27,966 nucleotides of DNA from contig DDWF01000243.1 in the NCBI GenBank assembly GCA_002345845.1, positions 5,429-33,394 on the forward strand, given 5' to 3'. A program made the translations under genes and the position numbers. The DNA is from Betaproteobacteria bacterium UBA2293. GTDB lineage: Bacteria; Pseudomonadota; Gammaproteobacteria; Burkholderiales; Rhodocyclaceae. The notes below the pieces were generated by a model. It searched no databases. It was not told where the DNA came from and was given only the letters and a program-made list of their open reading frames with translations. Below, piece after piece: positions 8,965 through 17,158 of this stretch; within the stretch, counting starts at the first letter, position 1; every line of letters begins with the position of its first letter.

Positions 8965-8990
8965 GAATATTGCGGTCGACCGCAATATTC
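8965..8990. repeat. 26-bp perfect palindrome, copy 2
   Basis: The arm GAATATTGCGGTC is followed by its exact reverse complement. It is identical to the core of the 38-bp palindrome at 4051-4088, and the right-hand flank agrees over GGCAAAAACC apart from one base between the arm and the flank. It lies 25 bp downstream of the stop of the LuxR-type regulator (minus strand) and about 180 bp upstream of the nuclease start. The remaining part of this 230-bp gap holds no gene I can support. Confidence 0.85.
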
Positions 8991-9015
8991 AGGCAAAAAC
9001 CGCCAGGGGCCAGGT

Positions 9016-9969
9016 TCAGCCTCCCCGCATCTTCCCCATCGCCAGATTGGCCGCCGCCGTCCGCGTTTCGACCCCGAGCTTTTCGTAAACATGCTCCAGG
9101 TGCTTGTTCACTGTGCGCGGGCTGCTGCCGAGGATGTCGCCGATGTCCTTGCTGGTCTTGCCCTGGACCACCCAGTAGAGCACTTCGGCTTCGCGCTGGG
9201 TGAGGCGGAAGGCGGCGATCAGGGATTCGACGGCGGAGGCGTCGTTTTCCTCGCGCAGGACGACCAGCCATTCATCGTCGCCGGTCTGGTCGTGGAAGGA
9301 GGCGAGCAGGCGGCGCTGGCCTTCGGCGACGAGCAGGGCAGCCGGTTCGCGCTGGTCGTGGTGGGCGGCGTTGGCGGCGGCGATCCAGGCGAGCAGTTCT
9401 TCGGGGGCGACGTGTTCCGGGTTGGCGAAGTAGTCGTTGAGCAGCTTGCGGGCCAGCGGTGTCTGCCAGACGATCTTGCCGTCGATGGCGCGGACGGCGA
9501 CGGTGGCCTGGCCGAAGGCGTCGAGCGCGCTGCGCGCCTGCTTCATCTGGCGGGCGTTCTGCATGTGGGCGGCGATGCGCGCCAGGACTTCGGCCGGGCG
9601 GATCGGCTTGGTCACGTAGTCGGCGCCGCCGGCCTGGAAGGCGGCGACGACGTGCTCGGTTTCGGTGAGACCGGTCATGAAGACGATGGGGATGTGCTGC
9701 GTGCTGAAATCGGCCTTCAGCCGGCGGGCGACTTCGAAGCCGTCCATGCCGGGCATCAGCGCGTCGAGCAGGATGACGTCGGGCAGGCTCTGGCGGGCGC
9801 GCTGCAGCGCCGATTCGCCGTTGGTGGCGACGAGCACGGTGTAGCCGGTCTCATCGAGCGCATCGTGCAGTAGCGAGAGGTTTTCGGGGATGTCGTCCAC
9901 GATCAGGACGATGTCGGAAATCGTGTCCCGGAAAGGGACTTCCTTCGGGGCGTGGTCAACTTGGTTCAT
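9016..9969 (-). CDS. LuxR-family response regulator (receiver + PAS-like + HTH)
   Basis: The product is a 317-aa cytoplasmic transcription factor. Receiver domain about 17-135: acidic pair Asp25/Asp26, phosphoacceptor Asp69 in ILLDALMPGMDG, Thr/Lys switch residues FMTG (97-100) and Lys121. A central segment about 148-245 looks PAS-like (AIDGKIVWQT). The LuxR/NarL helix-turn-helix occupies 256-310 (LTQREAEVLYWVVQGKTSKDI, then SPRTVNKHLEHVYEKLGV). The ATG at 9969 starts a product that begins just before the receiver; longer frames upstream add only non-conserved sequence. It follows the 121-aa unknown gene by 25 bases, probably in one transcript. The kinase partner is not adjacent. The NCS1-transporter hybrid kinase at 18435-21803 is a plausible candidate, but this is inference. 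Confidence 0.9.
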   Translation of the reverse strand: MNQVDHAPKEVPFRDTISDIVLIVDDIPENLSLLHDALDETGYTVLVATNGESALQRARQSLPDVILLDALMPGMDGFEVARRLKADFSTQHIPIVFMTGLTETEHVVAAFQAGGADYVTKPIRPAEVLARIAAHMQNARQMKQARSALDAFGQATVAVRAIDGKIVWQTPLARKLLNDYFANPEHVAPEELLAWIAAANAAHHDQREPAALLVAEGQRRLLASFHDQTGDDEWLVVLREENDASAVESLIAAFRLTQREAEVLYWVVQGKTSKDIGDILGSSPRTVNKHLEHVYEKLGVETRTAAANLAMGKMRGG

Positions 9970-9994
9970 GGAGATTTTGCAAACTGCCGCAGGG

Positions 9995-10360
9995 CTAGTT
10001 TTTCTTGGCGTTGCGCTCGCGCACGATGGGCGGCACGTATTTGACGGAAAACTGCCAGCCATCCGGCGTGGCTTTCAGCAGCAGCGATTTCGAGTTGGCA
10101 CCGGGCTCGAAAACCGGCTCGGTGATGAGCATTTCGACGGCGCCGATACCTTTGATGACGCAGGCGCCAGGGAGCGTGACGAAGACCGATTCGGCGGCGA
10201 CCAGGATGAACTGGCCGTCCTTGCTCTCGGAGCAGGACAACCCCTTGGGCACGCTCGCCGGATCGAGTTTCCAGGCGGCGCGCAGGGCGTCGAGGCCGTT
10301 GATCAGTTCGGCGGTGGTCTTGATCGCCAGACTCATTTCGATGGATTTCGTTTTCGCCAT
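9995..10360 (-). CDS. Conserved-looking hypothetical protein, 121 aa
   Basis: I do not recognise this protein. It begins MAKTKSIEMSLAIKTTAELING, contains LRAAWKLDPASVPKGLSCSE, and ends in a basic RERNAKKN tail. There is no signal peptide or membrane helix, so it should be cytoplasmic. A strong GGAGG lies nine bases before the ATG, which supports it as a real gene, and codon use resembles its neighbours. It precedes the LuxR-type response regulator by 25 bases on the same strand, so the two are probably one operon. Confidence 0.75.
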   Translation of the reverse strand: MAKTKSIEMSLAIKTTAELINGLDALRAAWKLDPASVPKGLSCSESKDGQFILVAAESVFVTLPGACVIKGIGAVEMLITEPVFEPGANSKSLLLKATPDGWQFSVKYVPPIVRERNAKKN

Positions 10361-10424
10361 GCGCTTGCGCCTCCGTGGTGTCGCCGCGCCATTCTAGTTG
10401 CCAGCGTCGATCACGGCACGGTTT

Positions 10425-11114
10425 CTATGCTTTTCCGGCGAACAGTTCGATCTTGCGGGTCGGTCCGGAGATGATCAGCAGGTCGCCGGGCAAGATGCGG
10501 CTGCTTGGCGTAGCGTGCTGAAAATCTTCGTGGGCGCGCTTGATGCCGACCACGGTGACGCCGAATTTCTTGCGGATCATCGATTCGCCGAGCGTTTGCT
10601 GATGCGTGCTGGTAGGGGCGTGAATCCTGGCGATGGCAAAGCCGTCGTCGAATTCGATGAAATCCATCATCCGGCCGCTGATCAGATGCGCTACCCGCTC
10701 GCCCATGTTGGCTTCGGGATAGACCACGTGATGGGCGCCGATGCGTTCGGCGATCTGGCCGTGTTCGGCGGTCAGCGCCTTGACCCAGATATCCTTGATG
10801 CCGAGTTCGGTCAGCACCATCAGCGTCATCAGGCTGGCGGCGATGTCGGTGCCGATGCCGACGATGGCGTGCGTGAAGTCAGCCACGCCCAACTGGCGCA
10901 TGATCGCGGTGTTGGTCGAGTCGGCCTGCACGGCGTGGGTCAGCAGGTCGGCCCATTCGCGCACCAGTTGTTCGTCGCGGTCGATGCCCATGACGTCGTG
11001 ACCAAGGCGGACCAGCGACTGGCCGACGGCGCAGCCGAAACGGCCAAGGCCGATGACGACGATGCTGTCGCCCTTGGCAAAGGAAAATTGTTCGGTGAAT
11101 AGTCTAGCCAACAA
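10425..11114 (-). CDS. ktrA: Potassium uptake regulatory subunit KtrA/TrkA-type (RCK)
   Basis: The product is a 229-aa peripheral cytoplasmic subunit that gates the KtrB channel. It has an RCK_N Rossmann domain with the nucleotide-binding GLGRFG (22-27) and the acidic strand end GIDRDE, and an RCK_C domain in the last 80 residues (LGESMIRKKFGVTVVGIKR, then LLIISGP). The single RCK_N/RCK_C pair is the KtrA architecture, whereas TrkA has two. The start is a TTG at 11114, with GAGGAG seven bases upstream inside the end of ktrB, so the genes overlap by 11 nt and translation is likely coupled. Longer frames upstream give non-conserved sequence. Confidence 0.88.
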   Translation of the reverse strand: MLARLFTEQFSFAKGDSIVVIGLGRFGCAVGQSLVRLGHDVMGIDRDEQLVREWADLLTHAVQADSTNTAIMRQLGVADFTHAIVGIGTDIAASLMTLMVLTELGIKDIWVKALTAEHGQIAERIGAHHVVYPEANMGERVAHLISGRMMDFIEFDDGFAIARIHAPTSTHQQTLGESMIRKKFGVTVVGIKRAHEDFQHATPSSRILPGDLLIISGPTRKIELFAGKA

Positions 11115-12432
11115 TGGGATGCTCCTCGGGATAGCGGAAAGGCATGCGTCGTTCGCCCAGGGCCAGCGACGCGGCAAGGGTGATGGTGCCGACGCGGCCG
11201 ACGTACATCAGCAGTGTCAGCATCAATTGGCCGAATGGCGGCAGGTCGGCGGTGATGCCGGTGGACAGGCCGACCGTGCCGAAGGCCGAGATCACCTCGA
11301 AGATCACCTTGTCGGTCGGCAGGTCGGTGCAGCGCAGGATGGCGATCGAGCCGAAAACGACCAGCGCGCTGCCAAGGACCAGGACGGTGATCGCCTGGCG
11401 CTGGGCGGAGGCGCTGACCCGTCGTCCGAAGGCTTCGCTGTCGCTGCGGCCGCGGATTTCGGCGATGACCAGCAGGGCCAGGATGGCCACGGTGGTGACC
11501 TTGACGCCGCCAGCCGTGCCGGCGCTGCCGCCGCCGACGAACATCAGGAAGTAGTGCAGCGCCCAGCTTTCGTGCGTCAGGGCGCCGATATCGACCGAGT
11601 TGAAACCGGCGGTGCGCGCGGAGACGGAGGCAAAGGCCGCCGACAGCAGTTTGTCGGCCAGCGTCATCGGCCCCAAGGTGGCCGGATTTTTCCATTCAAA
11701 GACCAGCAGCACGAGAAAGCCGCCGAGCAACAGGACAGCGCTGGCGAGCAGTGTCAGCTTGGTGTGCAGCGACCAGTGGCGGGAATCGCGGCGCTTGGCA
11801 CGCAGGTCGTGCAGGACCGGAAAGCCGATGCCGCCGACGACGATGGCCATCATCACCGGCAGCAGGATCATCGCGTCGCTGGCATAACGCACCAGGCTGT
11901 CGGGGTGGATCGAGAAGCCGGCGTTGTTGAAGGCTGAAACGGCGTGGAACAGACCGCTCCAGGCTGCTTCGCCCCAGGGCAGGTCGTAGGCCAGGTGCAG
12001 CCGCAGCGTCAGCAGGAGGGTGACGGCCAGTTCCATGCCCAGCGTGACGCCGAAAACCAGCCGCGCAACGCTGCTGACGTCGCCCAGTCCGAGCGTATGT
12101 GTTTCAACCTGGCTGATCAGTTTCGAGCGCAGGCGCAGCGAGCGATTGACCATCAGGCCGAGCAGCGTCGCCGCCGTCATCATGCCAAAGCCGCCGATCT
12201 GGAACAGCGCCATGATCGTCCACTGGCCGAAGGTCGACCAATAGGTACCGGTGTCGACGACGACCAGTCCGGTAACGCAGACCGCCGACACGGCGGTGAA
12301 CAAGGCGGTCAGCCAGGGGGCGGAGACACCGTCGGCTTGTGCCTGGGGCAGCATCAGCAGCAGCGTGCCGGCAACGATGGCCAGCAGGAACGCCAGGGCC
12401 ACGCTCTGGCTGGGGTGGAGCAGGGATTTCAT
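11104..12432 (-). CDS. ktrB: Potassium transporter KtrB/TrkH family
   Basis: This 442-aa inner-membrane potassium channel-like transporter (Ktr type) works with the KtrA subunit encoded immediately downstream. The four pore loops of the superfamily are visible: VCVTGL (51-56), FNNAGF (168-173), ARTAGF (272-277) and FGTVGL (384-389). The glycine-rich intramembrane gate GGGSAGTAGG occupies 300-309. Length and the single-RCK partner favour KtrB over TrkH (about 480 aa). The ATG at 12432 lacks a strong ribosome site. It is transcribed divergently from the metal efflux operon, 279 bp away. Confidence 0.9.
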   Translation of the reverse strand: MKSLLHPSQSVALAFLLAIVAGTLLLMLPQAQADGVSAPWLTALFTAVSAVCVTGLVVVDTGTYWSTFGQWTIMALFQIGGFGMMTAATLLGLMVNRSLRLRSKLISQVETHTLGLGDVSSVARLVFGVTLGMELAVTLLLTLRLHLAYDLPWGEAAWSGLFHAVSAFNNAGFSIHPDSLVRYASDAMILLPVMMAIVVGGIGFPVLHDLRAKRRDSRHWSLHTKLTLLASAVLLLGGFLVLLVFEWKNPATLGPMTLADKLLSAAFASVSARTAGFNSVDIGALTHESWALHYFLMFVGGGSAGTAGGVKVTTVAILALLVIAEIRGRSDSEAFGRRVSASAQRQAITVLVLGSALVVFGSIAILRCTDLPTDKVIFEVISAFGTVGLSTGITADLPPFGQLMLTLLMYVGRVGTITLAASLALGERRMPFRYPEEHPIVG

Positions 12433-12711
12433 TCAGGGAACTCGCAGCGTGAGCAGACTGGCTCGGTAAGCACGTCAGCTCATTGTTCCAAGCGCGGCAT
12501 AAAAATGTCGTAAAGAAATGCCCGCCGGTGCTACCACCGGACGGCCGCAAGGGCCTAACCGCGGAATGCCTTCAGCCAGTCGAACAGATGGTGTCGCGCC
12601 AGCGCGCGGGCGGTTCGCATTCAGCTTCAGTTCATCTGACCAGGGCTAAATTGCCCACCCTTTGCCGACCGCTCGCGCGGACAGCAGCTTTTCACTTAGC
12701 CGAGTCTTTGC
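12433..12711. other. 279-bp divergent intergenic region between ktrB and the efflux operon
   Basis: This region must hold the promoters of both ktrB and the efflux operon, but I cannot name convincing -35/-10 pairs. Two small inverted repeats are visible: CCGGTG / CACCGG with a 4-nt loop (within 12525-12542), and the adjacent GGCC-GCAA-GGGCC. No metal-responsive operator or riboswitch fold is recognisable. Confidence 0.4.
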
Positions 12712-13776
12712 ATGAACAAACCTTTACCCCTGGCGATCGCCTTGTATTTTCTCGTTTGCAGTCAGGTAAGTGCTGCTACCAACCTGGAAGTGTCAGAAAG
12801 CCAGCGCCAGGCACTGGGAATCGAAACCCAGGTTGCGGGAACTGCTGTGACAGCGAATTCCCGCCTGCCGGCGCGGGTGGAAGTGCCGCCGGCGCAGATC
12901 CGCATCCTGGCTGCGCCGGTCGCCGGTCTGGTCGACATGCTAGCCGTGGTGCCTGGGGAGCTGGTACGCCGTGGCCAGGTACTGGCCCGCCTGAAGAGTC
13001 CGCAGGCGCTCGAATTGCAGCGCGATGTCCTGCAGTCGGCGGCGCAAGCGACCTTGTGGCGGCAGAATCTGCAGCGCGACGAGCAGCTGTTCGCCGAAGG
13101 TCTGATTGCCGAGTCCCGTCTGCAGGGCACGCGGGCGGCGGCCAGCCAGGCCTTCGCCCAACAGGCCGAGCGCAGCCGGGGTTTGCAGCTGGCCGGCGGG
13201 GCGCCGGGCAAGCTCGGCGACTCGCTGGCGCTGGTGGCCGCGATCGATGGCGTCGTGCTGGAGCAGGGCGTGCAACTTGGCCAGCGCGTCGAGGCGGCGA
13301 CAACGATTTATCGGCTGGCGAGCCTGTCGCCGCTGTGGCTGGAAATTCAGGTACCGATGTCCGTCGCCGCGACTTTGCGCAAGGGCATGCCGCTGAAGGT
13401 GGTCAATCCGCCGTTGCCAGGCAAACTGGTGGCTATCGGTCGCTCCGTCGATCCGCTCAGCCAGAGTGTTCTGGTGCGCGGGGAAATTCACGCGGGCGCC
13501 GAACAGTTGATACCGGGACAGTTGCTTGAGGTTGAACTCGACAGTCAGGCCGGGCAGGGCGTCCAGTTGCCATCATCAGCCGTCGTCCGCCATGCCGGTT
13601 CAGCGCTGGTTTTCGTCGCCGGTGCAGCCCCGGGGAGTTTCGCCGCACGTACCGTCAGCATCGTCGGCCAGGGCGGCAATATGGTCCGGGTTGATGGCGT
13701 TCGCGCGGGCGAGGTGGTGGTCGTCAAGGGGGCCTCTGGACTGAAAGCCATGCTGGGCGAGAGCGGGGGCCAGTAA
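12712..13776 (+). CDS. RND efflux periplasmic adaptor (CzcB/CusB-like)
   Basis: The 354-aa membrane-fusion protein should bridge the RND pump and the outer-membrane factor in the periplasm. A signal peptide is visible at 1-21 (hydrophobic core LPLAIALYFLVC, cleavage near SAA). The first lipoyl half-motif lies around 67-95 (LAAPVAGLVDMLAVVPGELVRRGQVL), then a helical hairpin about 98-155 (ALELQRDVLQSAAQ ... QQAERS), then the second lipoyl half with AAIDGVVLEQGVQLGQRV, and beta-barrel and membrane-proximal parts follow. It is the first gene of a four-gene operon; its stop overlaps the next start (TAATG). No metal-binding histidine-rich N-terminus is present, so the substrate cannot be read from this protein. 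Confidence 0.9.
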   Translation: MNKPLPLAIALYFLVCSQVSAATNLEVSESQRQALGIETQVAGTAVTANSRLPARVEVPPAQIRILAAPVAGLVDMLAVVPGELVRRGQVLARLKSPQALELQRDVLQSAAQATLWRQNLQRDEQLFAEGLIAESRLQGTRAAASQAFAQQAERSRGLQLAGGAPGKLGDSLALVAAIDGVVLEQGVQLGQRVEAATTIYRLASLSPLWLEIQVPMSVAATLRKGMPLKVVNPPLPGKLVAIGRSVDPLSQSVLVRGEIHAGAEQLIPGQLLEVELDSQAGQGVQLPSSAVVRHAGSALVFVAGAAPGSFAARTVSIVGQGGNMVRVDGVRAGEVVVVKGASGLKAMLGESGGQ

Positions 13777-16700
13777 TGCTTAGTGCACTGATCCGTTTTT
13801 CACTGACCCAGCGCCTGCTCATCCTGGTGTTGACGGCAGTGCTCGTCGGCGCCGGGATCGTGGCCTTTCGCGGACTGGCGATCGATGCCTTCCCGGATGT
13901 GTCGACGACCCAGGTCAAGATCATCCTGAAGGCGCCGGGCATGACGCCCGAGGAGGTGGAATCCCGCCTGGCCGTGCCGGTCGAGCAGGAGTTGCTCGGC
14001 ATCCCCCGGCAACGGCTGCTGCGCTCGACGTCGAAATACGCCCTGACCGACATCACGCTGGATTTCGAGGATGGAACCGATATCTACTGGGCGCGCCAGC
14101 AAGTCGGCGAACGCCTGGCGGCGGCCATGGGCAATCTGCCGCCTGGGGCGACCGGCGGCATGGCGCCGATCACCACGCCACTCGGCGAAATGTTCATGTT
14201 CACCATCGAGGGCGATCTGCCGCTGGACGAGAAACGGGCCTTGCTCGACTGGGTGATTCGTCCGCAATTGCGGACCTTGCCCGGCGTCGCCGAAGTCAAT
14301 AGTTTGGGCGGCAAGGTGCAGACCTACGAGGTGGTGCCCAATCCGCAGTTGCTGGCAGCGCGCGGCCTCGCCCTGGCCGATGTTGAAGCGGTGCTGGTGG
14401 CGAACAATCGCAACGATGGCGCCGGCCGGCTGACCGATGGCGAGGAATCGCTACTGGTCCGCGCTGAAGGGGCGATCGTCACGCTCGACGACGTGCGGGC
14501 CATCGTCGTGAAAACCTCCGGCGGGCAGATCGTCCGCATCGGCGACATCGCCGAGGTCCGCCTCGGGGCGCTGACCCGCTATGGCGCGGTGACGCGCAAC
14601 GGCGAAGGCGAAGCGGTGCAGGGCCTGGTGCTCGGTTTGCGCGGCACCAACGCCCAGGCTGTGGTCGATGGTGTCAAGCAGCGGCTGGCGGAAATCGCCC
14701 CCAGTTTGCCCGAGGGTGTCCATATCGAAGCTTTCTACGACCGGGGAACGCTGGTCCAGCGGGCGGTCGGCACGGTATCGAAGGCCTTGCTCGAGGCCAT
14801 CGTCCTGGTCGTCATCCTGCTGCTGGCCTTTCTCGGTAACCTGCGGGCGGCGCTGGTCGTCGCCCTGATGCTGCCGCTGTCGGCGCTGGCGACCTTCATC
14901 CTGATGCGGCTGTTCGGCCTGTCGGCCAATCTGATGAGCCTGGGTGGCCTGGCCATCGCCATCGGCATGCTGGTCGATGCCGCCGTGGTGGTTGTCGAGA
15001 ACGTCGAAAGCCAGTTGTCCGAGGCGCCGGAGACGCTGCCGACCCTGCACCTGATTTTCCGGGCAGCCCGCGAGGTGGCCATGCCGGTCGCTTCGGGGAT
15101 CGTCATCATCATCATCGTCTTTCTGCCACTGCTGACCCTGCAGGGTCTGGAGGGCAAGATGTTCGGGCCGGTGGCGCTGACCATCGTCTTCGCGCTGTCC
15201 TCGTCGCTGCTGCTGTCGCTGACCGTGGTGCCGGTGCTGGCGTCTTATCTGATTCAGCGGGGGATACATCACGATCCGTGGCTGGTCAGGGTTCTGGCCA
15301 AAGCCTACGACCGCGTCCTCGCTTCCGCTTTCAGCCATTCGCGCATCTACATCATCGCCGCCCTGGTCGCCTTGCTGGCTGCTGGCGGTGCCTTCCTGGT
15401 GCTCGGCAAAAGCTTCATGCCAACGATGGACGAGGGCGATCTCATCATGCAACTGGAAAAAATCCCCTCGATCGGTCTGGAGCAAACCATCGCCCTCGAC
15501 CTGCGCGTCCAGCAAGCGATACTGGCCAAGGTGCCGGAGGTCAAGGCGATCGTCGCCCGGGCCGGTGCCGACGAACTCGGCCTCGACCCGATGGGGCTGA
15601 ACCAGACCGATACCTTCATGGTGCTCAACCCGCGTTCCACCTGGCGCGAACCGGACCCGGCCTGGCTGGCCGATCAGTTGCGGGCGGTGATGAACGATTT
15701 TCCCGGCATCGGCTATTCCTTCACCCAGCCGATCGACATGCGGGTCTCGGAAATGCTGACCGGCGTCCGCGGTGACCTGGCGATCAAGGTCTACGGGCCC
15801 GATCTGGAACAGCTGAACCGGCTGGCCGGCGAAATAGAAAAAACGGTCAGCAAGATTCGCGGTGCCGAGGATACCTTCACCCTTAAGAATGACGGTGTCC
15901 AGTACCTGAAACTGGTCATCGACCGCATGGCAGCCGGGCGTGTCGGACTCAACGTCGATAGCATCCAGAATGACCTGAAGGCCTTGCTGGAAGGCCGCAA
16001 CGTCGGCACGGTGATCGACGCCGGACGGCGGATCCCGGTGGTCCTGCGCGGCCCGGACAGCTTGCAGGACTCGCCAGCCGATTTTGCCGACCTGCGCATT
16101 TCACTGCCGGACGGCGGCAGCATTCCGCTCGCCAGCGTCGCCCGCATCGAGCGCATCGATGGTCCGGTCAAGGTGGATCGCGAGAATGCCCAGCGCTACG
16201 TGGTTGTCCAGTCCAACGTTCGGGATCGCGACCTGGTCGGCTTCGTCGACGAGGCCAAGGCCAGCGTGGCCAGCGAGGTCACCTTGCCGCCCGGTTACCG
16301 TCTGGCCTGGGGTGGCCAGTTCGAGAACCAGCAACGGGCGGCTGCGCGCCTGATGGTCGTCGTGCCGGTGGCCCTGGCGCTGATTTTTTTCCTGTTGTTT
16401 TCCACCTTCGGCTCGGTTCGCCAGGCGCTTCTGGTTTTGTCGAACATACCGTTTGCCATGATCGGCGGCATCTTCGCCCTGCTGCTGACCGGCGAATACC
16501 TGTCGGTGCCGGCCTCGGTGGGCTTCATCGCGCTGCTCGGGATTGCCGTGCTCAATGGCGTCGTCATGGTGACCTATTTCAACCAGCTATTGCTGCGCGG
16601 ATTGCCGATCGCCGAGGTGGTGATCGAGGGGGCCAAACGTCGGCTGCGTCCAGTGATGATGACCGCTTCGATTGCCACCTTTGGCCTGGTGCCGATGCTG

Positions 16701-16859
16701 TTTGCCAGCGGTCCGGGATCGGAGGTGCAACGGCCGCTGGCCATCGTCGTCATTGGCGGCCTGCTGACCTCGACGGCCCTGACCCTGGTGCTGCTGCCCA
16801 TCTTTTTCCGCCGCTTCGGGGTCGCGCCGCACAACTCACTGAATGAGGCAATTGCATGA
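13776..16859 (+). CDS. RND efflux pump, heavy-metal (HME) family
   Basis: The 1027-aa inner-membrane proton-driven pump has the usual 12-helix RND layout with two large periplasmic loops. The N-terminus AFPDVSTTQVKI and the porter-domain FTQPIDMRVSEMLTGVRGD (about 648-666) are typical of CzcA-type HME pumps. In helix 4 the proton-relay motif reads AIAIGMLVDAAVVVVEN, with Asp401 and Glu408; the first Asp of the CzcA DFGxxxDGA motif is replaced by Ala395, as I recall for CusA. The porter domain looks divalent-type while the relay looks CusA-like, so the metal is uncertain. The ATG overlaps the adaptor stop by one base, and the gene overlaps the DUF3240 gene by four. Confidence 0.93.
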   Translation: MLSALIRFSLTQRLLILVLTAVLVGAGIVAFRGLAIDAFPDVSTTQVKIILKAPGMTPEEVESRLAVPVEQELLGIPRQRLLRSTSKYALTDITLDFEDGTDIYWARQQVGERLAAAMGNLPPGATGGMAPITTPLGEMFMFTIEGDLPLDEKRALLDWVIRPQLRTLPGVAEVNSLGGKVQTYEVVPNPQLLAARGLALADVEAVLVANNRNDGAGRLTDGEESLLVRAEGAIVTLDDVRAIVVKTSGGQIVRIGDIAEVRLGALTRYGAVTRNGEGEAVQGLVLGLRGTNAQAVVDGVKQRLAEIAPSLPEGVHIEAFYDRGTLVQRAVGTVSKALLEAIVLVVILLLAFLGNLRAALVVALMLPLSALATFILMRLFGLSANLMSLGGLAIAIGMLVDAAVVVVENVESQLSEAPETLPTLHLIFRAAREVAMPVASGIVIIIIVFLPLLTLQGLEGKMFGPVALTIVFALSSSLLLSLTVVPVLASYLIQRGIHHDPWLVRVLAKAYDRVLASAFSHSRIYIIAALVALLAAGGAFLVLGKSFMPTMDEGDLIMQLEKIPSIGLEQTIALDLRVQQAILAKVPEVKAIVARAGADELGLDPMGLNQTDTFMVLNPRSTWREPDPAWLADQLRAVMNDFPGIGYSFTQPIDMRVSEMLTGVRGDLAIKVYGPDLEQLNRLAGEIEKTVSKIRGAEDTFTLKNDGVQYLKLVIDRMAAGRVGLNVDSIQNDLKALLEGRNVGTVIDAGRRIPVVLRGPDSLQDSPADFADLRISLPDGGSIPLASVARIERIDGPVKVDRENAQRYVVVQSNVRDRDLVGFVDEAKASVASEVTLPPGYRLAWGGQFENQQRAAARLMVVVPVALALIFFLLFSTFGSVRQALLVLSNIPFAMIGGIFALLLTGEYLSVPASVGFIALLGIAVLNGVVMVTYFNQLLLRGLPIAEVVIEGAKRRLRPVMMTASIATFGLVPMLFASGPGSEVQRPLAIVVIGGLLTSTALTLVLLPIFFRRFGVAPHNSLNEAIA

Positions 16860-17158
16860 GTAACGTATTGATGACCCTGGTCATGCCCAATCAACTGGCC
16901 CAGGAAATTGAGGACTTGCTGCTGTCGCGGCCCGATCTGGTCAAGGGCTTTACCGCCACCCAGGCCGAGGGTCACGGCGCGTCCGTGGAACTGGTCGAGG
17001 CTGGCGAACTGGTTGCCGGCCATGTGCCGCGCACGGTGATCCGCTCTGCCGGCAGTGAAACTGACATGCGGGCCGTGATTGCCCTGATCAAGGCGGAACT
17101 GCCGCGCGCCAATCTCTATTTCTGGCTGGTGCCGGTGATTGAAATGGGGCGCCTATGA
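16856..17158 (+). CDS. DUF3240 family protein in the efflux operon
   Basis: This 100-aa cytoplasmic protein has an alternating strand/helix pattern resembling a ferredoxin-like or PII-like fold. The N-terminal LMTLVMPNQLAQEIEDLLL and the end NLYFWLVPVIEMGRL fit DUF3240, a family found with HME-RND efflux genes. Its ATGA start overlaps the pump stop, and its own stop overlaps the next start, so it is made in step with the pump. No function is established to my knowledge. A cytoplasmic sensor or chaperone for the pump is an inference from position and fold. Confidence 0.85.
   Translation: MSNVLMTLVMPNQLAQEIEDLLLSRPDLVKGFTATQAEGHGASVELVEAGELVAGHVPRTVIRSAGSETDMRAVIALIKAELPRANLYFWLVPVIEMGRL

Noticed and set aside
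4051..8990. Integron attC or CRISPR-like array
   Set aside because: There are only two copies, 4.9 kb apart, with no integrase, cas gene or core-site motif.
8807..9271. Minus-strand frame spanning the second palindrome
   Set aside because: It is partly the shadow of the response-regulator 3' end. The NIAVDRNI peptide is only the translated palindrome and recurs at the other copy.
14451..15515. 354-codon minus-strand frame opposite the RND pump
   Set aside because: The peptide is Gln/Asp/His-rich and unrelated to any fold, and lies antisense to clear RND transmembrane segments.
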